Positions 37,210 through 40,173 of a stretch of 40,173 bases of DNA are shown here, one piece after another (position 1 is the first letter of the stretch; each line of letters opens with the position of its first letter). This DNA comes from Rhodospirillaceae bacterium. Its GTDB lineage: Bacteria > Pseudomonadota > Alphaproteobacteria > Rhodospirillales > Rhodospirillaceae. Under the pieces are notes generated by a model. It did not search any database, was not told the origin of the DNA, and was given only the letters and a program-made list of their open reading frames with translations. Made by a program: the position numbers and the translations under genes. Location: positions 1 to 40,173 of the forward strand of contig SCTM01000202.1 in NCBI GenBank assembly GCA_004297485.1. Reading direction: 5' to 3'.

Positions 37210-38051
37210 TTCGCGGAGGTTCTCGACGTAGCGGCAAACGGCCCCGGAGCATCTTCGGGGCCGTTTTCGTTGGCGCGGCCATCCTTGTAATGGCGCTGGC
37301 CGTATCGGCGTGGGCGGGACCGGAAACATTGCCGGAGACGGCCCTTGGCGCTGTGTCAGTTGTGATCGACGGCGATACGGTGCGGATAGACGGCGTGGCC
37401 GGTGACATCCGCTTGGCCGGCATTCTCGCGCCGCAAACGCGTCCCGGACATGACGACACGGCAACCGCCGCAACCCAGGCCCGGGACGGTCTTGCGGCGT
37501 TGGTGGCGGGCCATGAGGTTTCCGTGCGCTCCCTGCCCGTGACAACCGACCGCGACGGCCGTGTCCTCGCCCATCTTATCCGTGACGACGGCCTATGGCT
37601 CCAGGCTGAACTGATCCGCCGTGGCCTCGCGCGGGTTGCGGTCAATGCCGATACGGCCATGTTCGCCCCGGATCTCCTCGCCCTTGAGGACGAGGCTCGC
37701 CGGGCCGGACGGGGCTTATGGTCTGATCCGGCCTTTGCCGTTCGCGCCGCCGCCGATACGTCGCGGCTCTTTCGGGATGCGGGCACCTTTCAGATCGTCG
37801 ACGGTCATGTTGCCAACGCCAGCCGTCACGGCGATGTCATCTACCTCGACTTCGGCGACCAGGATCAGGACAAAGACCACCGGGATTTCGCGGCCGCGAT
37901 TCCACGGGCAAGCTGGCCGCAGTTCTCCACCGCCAATCTCAAACCCCTGACCCTCGCCGGCCGGCACGTGCGTGTGCGGGGCTGGATCACGCGCCACCAC
38001 GGACCAGCCATGGAGATCACCCATCCGGCGATGATTGAGGTGTTGGAGTGA
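37206..38051 (+). CDS. SNase-fold thermonuclease family protein, probably altered active site
   Basis: Secreted staphylococcal-nuclease-like protein. Basic residues then a hydrophobic stretch ending AWAG (about residue 38) form a signal peptide, supporting GTG 37206. The domain has VIDGDTV (D55, D57), RLAGILAPQT (R69) and DRDGRVLAHL (R119). Compared with staphylococcal nuclease the calcium ligand (D40) and general base (E43) positions read L74 and Q77, so normal catalysis is doubtful. The C-terminal 90 residues form an OB-like part. A strong hairpin lies within its signal-peptide codons. Confidence 0.8.
   Translation: MIRGGSRRSGKRPRSIFGAVFVGAAILVMALAVSAWAGPETLPETALGAVSVVIDGDTVRIDGVAGDIRLAGILAPQTRPGHDDTATAATQARDGLAALVAGHEVSVRSLPVTTDRDGRVLAHLIRDDGLWLQAELIRRGLARVAVNADTAMFAPDLLALEDEARRAGRGLWSDPAFAVRAAADTSRLFRDAGTFQIVDGHVANASRHGDVIYLDFGDQDQDKDHRDFAAAIPRASWPQFSTANLKPLTLAGRHVRVRGWITRHHGPAMEITHPAMIEVLE
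37236..37270 (+). terminator. Terminator-like hairpin inside the SNase-fold reading frame
   Basis: AAACGGCCCC (37236-37245) is perfectly complementary to GGGGCCGTTT (37257-37266), with an 11-base loop, followed by TCGTT. It lies 27 bases after the carD stop and inside the first 20 codons of the SNase-fold gene. It may end most carD transcripts and so attenuate the downstream gene. Confidence 0.65.
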
Positions 38052-38070
38052 TGACATGCGACTTAGCAAA

Positions 38071-38094
38071 TATCGTCACCCTTATCGTCACCCT
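38071..38094. repeat. Tandem 12-bp repeat
   Basis: TATCGTCACCCT occurs twice without spacer at 38071-38082 and 38083-38094, at the left edge of the second REP-like element. It may reflect slippage or the insertion junction. Confidence 0.6.
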
Positions 38095-38173
38095 CGGACT
38101 TGATCCGAGGGTCCGGGGCCAAAAACGCGGCGGCCGTTACCCTGGGTCCTTGGGTCAAGCCCGAGGACGACGG
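38083..38173. repeat. REP-like extragenic palindromic element, second copy
   Basis: Left hairpin CCCTCGGA (38091-38098) with TCCGAGGG (38104-38111); right hairpin CCTTGGG (38148-38154) with CCCGAGG (38160-38166), pairing at six of seven. It begins TCGTC and ends GAGGACGACGG, and carries CTGGGTCC before the right hairpin, features shared with the element at 32075-32199. Stem sequences differ, so stem pairing, not sequence, is conserved. Confidence 0.7.
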
Positions 38174-38209
38174 TTGAGTTCATCGTCGCGCCAGGGCATA
38201 TGACCGCCC

Positions 38210-38824
38210 ATGATCCTCACGCCTATTGATCCCAAACGGCTGCCGCTCGCCCTCGATACCTTCGCCGCTTCATTGGGGACGGATGTCCTGGCGCGTGAGG
38301 TGTTCGCGCGCATCGCCGCCACCCGCCGCCTGTGTCCCGACCTGACCGCCGATCTTCATGCCGGCCGCGGCAAAGCGGTCGGCCTTGCCGCGCGCCTGGG
38401 CATCGCCACCATCGACGAAGATCCCGCCGTCGCTTTTTCCTGGGACGGCGGCGTTATCCGCACCCGCTCGGAAACCAGCGTGGTGTTTCACGAGGTCGCC
38501 CATTGGCAGATCGCGCCGCTCGCTCGTCGTGGCTTGCCGGACTTTGGTTTGGGCGCGGGACCTGAAACCGGCCGCATCGCCGAAGCCAATGCTGCCGCCT
38601 GTACCGACGATGCTACGAAGGAGGAAGAGGAAAATCTCGCCTCCCTGCTGGGCATCCTGTGGGAAGTGCAACACGACGAACCCGCTCTATTGGCTTTCGC
38701 CGAACAGAACTGGCTTGAGCTGTTTGAGCGGCCGTCCACGGCTCAGCATTTCGCGCGCTGTCTCGCCGAATTGCAGCGGCGCAATTTGGTCGGCGGCGAC
38801 GGCCAACCGCTGCTTAGGCGTTGA
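38210..38824 (+). CDS. EpmC-like (EF-P hydroxylase family) metal-binding protein
   Basis: Cytoplasmic protein of 204 residues. FHEVAHWQIAPLARRGLPDFGL (residues about 93-114, quoted in two parts here as FHEVAHW and RRGLPDFGL) resembles the HE-x-x-HW core of YfcM/EpmC, the enzyme that hydroxylates modified lysine on elongation factor P in E. coli. H94, E95 and H98 could bind metal, with E123-A-N-A-A-A-C after it as a further family-like block. No efp, epmA or epmB gene is in view. Similarity is from memory and partial, so this is a tentative call. The 3' end overlaps the MAPEG gene by 11 bases. Confidence 0.55.
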   Translation: MILTPIDPKRLPLALDTFAASLGTDVLAREVFARIAATRRLCPDLTADLHAGRGKAVGLAARLGIATIDEDPAVAFSWDGGVIRTRSETSVVFHEVAHWQIAPLARRGLPDFGLGAGPETGRIAEANAAACTDDATKEEEENLASLLGILWEVQHDEPALLAFAEQNWLELFERPSTAQHFARCLAELQRRNLVGGDGQPLLRR

Positions 38825-39212
38825 ACACCAGCACGAAGCCGTAGACCGCCCCGATCAGCAGCAGCAACAGCGATCCGATCGCGCCGGTGGCGCGGTAGGG
38901 ATTAGGCGCCGGGCGCGGCATGCCGACGGCATGAAGCACGCGCAGGATCACCAGGGCGATGCCGGCATACATCAAAGCCGTCCGATTGCCGCCCGCCAGT
39001 TCCAGAAGCCCCATGAGGACCAGCAGCAGCGGCACATACTCGACGAAATTGGCGTGCGTGCGAATGCGGCAATTCAGATCGGCGTTGCCGCCATCGCCCA
39101 TGTTTATCTTGTATTTCCCGCGCGCCGCCCCGACGCGGGCGGCAAGCACGACGGCAAGCACGGCCATGGCCGACGTGGTGGCCAAAGTGACAGGCAATTG
39201 CAGTGGTAACAT
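38814..39212 (-). CDS. MAPEG family membrane protein, YecN-like
   Basis: Small four-span membrane protein of the MAPEG superfamily (membrane-associated proteins in eicosanoid and glutathione metabolism), 132 residues. The family block RTHANFVEYVPLLLVLMGL follows the first loop GDGGNADLNCRI, and HAVGM precedes the last spans. GGGAGG five bases before ATG 39212 fixes the start, so the 21 extra residues of the longer frame are excluded. Bacterial function is unclear, with possible glutathione transferase activity. Confidence 0.85.
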   Translation of the reverse strand: MLPLQLPVTLATTSAMAVLAVVLAARVGAARGKYKINMGDGGNADLNCRIRTHANFVEYVPLLLVLMGLLELAGGNRTALMYAGIALVILRVLHAVGMPRPAPNPYRATGAIGSLLLLLIGAVYGFVLVFNA

Positions 39213-39312
39213 GAAGACCTCCCTTTCCCTCTCTCGCCGAGCTTGGCGGGATCGAAGGGCCGGATCAAGGCTCATGATTCCAAGATCGCCGGAATCCCTT
39301 TAGAGTACCGCC

Positions 39313-40173
39313 ATGGCCAAGCGTCCCTTAAAGCCCGAAACCCGCGTCGTCCGCGCCGGACAAAACAAAACCCGCAATGCCGGGATCGTGAACACGCCCG
39401 TGTTCCATGCCTCGACCGTGGTGTTCGACAGCATCGCGGATATGGAGCGCGCCACCGAGCGCGTGCACAAGAAAGGGGAGAAGGCGCTTTATTACGGCCG
39501 CCGCGGCACGCCCACCCATTGGACGCTGCAAGAAGCCATCAGTGAGTTGGAAGGTGCCGCCGATACATTTCTCACACCCTCGGGCCTGTCGGCGTGCACG
39601 TTGGCGATTCTCGCCTGCGTCAAGGCGGGCGATCACATCCTTGTGACGGATTCCATTTACGAACCGACGCGGACGTTCTGCGACGGCGTGCTGGGGAATT
39701 TCGGCGTGACCGCGAGTTACTATCCGCCGGAGATTGGCGTGGGTATCGCCGGTCTTCTCAAGCCCAACACCAAACTGATCGTTGCGGAATCGCCCGGCTC
39801 ACATACCTTCGAGATCCAAGACATCCCGGCGCTGGCGGATGCGGCCCATAAACACGGGGCCAAGCTCGCGGTAGACAATACCTGGGCGAGCCCGCTGTTC
39901 TGCCAGCCCTTGAAACTCGGCGCCGATATCTCGATCCAGGCGGCCACCAAGTATGTGGTCGGCCATTCGGACGCCATGATCGGCACCATTGCCGTGAACG
40001 CGGCCACTTTGTCCGATATGTCCCGCTTCCATGGTCAGGTGGGCATCACCGTGCCGCCGGACGAGGTTTATCTGGCGACACGCGGTCTGCGCACTTTGTC
40101 CGTGCGGCTTATGCAACATCAACAAAGCGCTCTGGCAATCGCGCATTGGCTTCAGGGGCGGCCCGAGGTCAAG
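39313..40173 (+). CDS. metC: Cystathionine beta-lyase, partial (runs off the window end)
   Basis: PLP-dependent enzyme that cleaves cystathionine to homocysteine, pyruvate and ammonia in methionine synthesis. The first 287 codons are present without a stop. YGRRGTPTHWTLQ (61-73) is the MetC-type substrate and PLP-phosphate segment, TPSGLSAC follows, and VDNTWASP holds the cofactor aspartate. The Schiff-base lysine is K213 in AATKYVVGHSD. The gene is divergent from the MAPEG gene. It starts at ATG 39313 with only a weak ribosome site. Distinction from cystathionine gamma-synthase rests on GRRGTPTH. Confidence 0.93.
   Translation, partial: MAKRPLKPETRVVRAGQNKTRNAGIVNTPVFHASTVVFDSIADMERATERVHKKGEKALYYGRRGTPTHWTLQEAISELEGAADTFLTPSGLSACTLAILACVKAGDHILVTDSIYEPTRTFCDGVLGNFGVTASYYPPEIGVGIAGLLKPNTKLIVAESPGSHTFEIQDIPALADAAHKHGAKLAVDNTWASPLFCQPLKLGADISIQAATKYVVGHSDAMIGTIAVNAATLSDMSRFHGQVGITVPPDEVYLATRGLRTLSVRLMQHQQSALAIAHWLQGRPEVK

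Overview
The window looks like the chromosome of a GC-rich, respiring alphaproteobacterium. Three things point there: a System I cytochrome c maturation (Ccm) set with ccmAB divergent from acnA; the run SUV3-like helicase, S4 protein, 7Fe ferredoxin FdxA and CarD; and extragenic palindromes of alphaproteobacterial type. This placement rests on gene content and recalled synteny, not on a search. I found no rRNA, tRNA, CRISPR array, integrase or transposase.

Layout. 1-3.8 kb: a cell-wall hydrolase, a YgjP-like metallopeptidase, a YcgN-type cysteine-cluster protein overlapping an SCO1/SenC copper chaperone, and an AhpD-like protein. 3.8-9.8 kb (minus strand): ccmC-D-E-F-G-H-I, mostly overlapping or tightly spaced. 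9.8-16 kb: a block that splits the ccm genes, holding a group II truncated hemoglobin under an FNR/FixK-type box, a metallo-beta-lactamase-fold hydrolase, a large hybrid histidine kinase, a luciferase-like monooxygenase and MscL. 16-17.3 kb: ccmB and ccmA. 17.5-24.1 kb: aconitase, a lipoprotein esterase, an MscS channel and an MFS transporter. 24.1-27.1 kb: a 36-residue membrane protein with its own promoter and strong ribosome site, a YadG/YadH-like ABC exporter and a second metallo-beta-lactamase-fold hydrolase.

27.1-31.3 kb is the most accessory-looking part. A glycoside-hydrolase-like protein with a repetitive C-terminus sits between an intact htpG and a displaced 85-bp copy of the htpG 3' end. 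The duplication starts essentially at the htpG stop codon, so the segment was probably inserted there. 31.3-38 kb: a second, perfect FNR-type box upstream of a short hibernation factor, a REP-like element, the SUV3-like helicase, an S4 RNA-binding protein, a DUF938 methyltransferase, fdxA, carD and an SNase-fold protein lacking the usual catalytic glutamate. 38-40.2 kb: a second REP-like element, an EpmC-like protein, a MAPEG protein and the start of metC.

A respiratory, low-oxygen theme links several genes: haem export and ligation (Ccm), copper delivery to oxidase (SCO), and two FNR-type boxes placed to control a hemoglobin and a ribosome hibernation factor. Two promoters (hemoglobin and ABC exporter) put the predicted transcription start on the A of the ATG, suggesting leaderless mRNAs. 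No single complete unknown system was found. The best leads are the htpG-flanked insertion, the 36-residue membrane protein and the leaderless FNR-type hemoglobin promoter.
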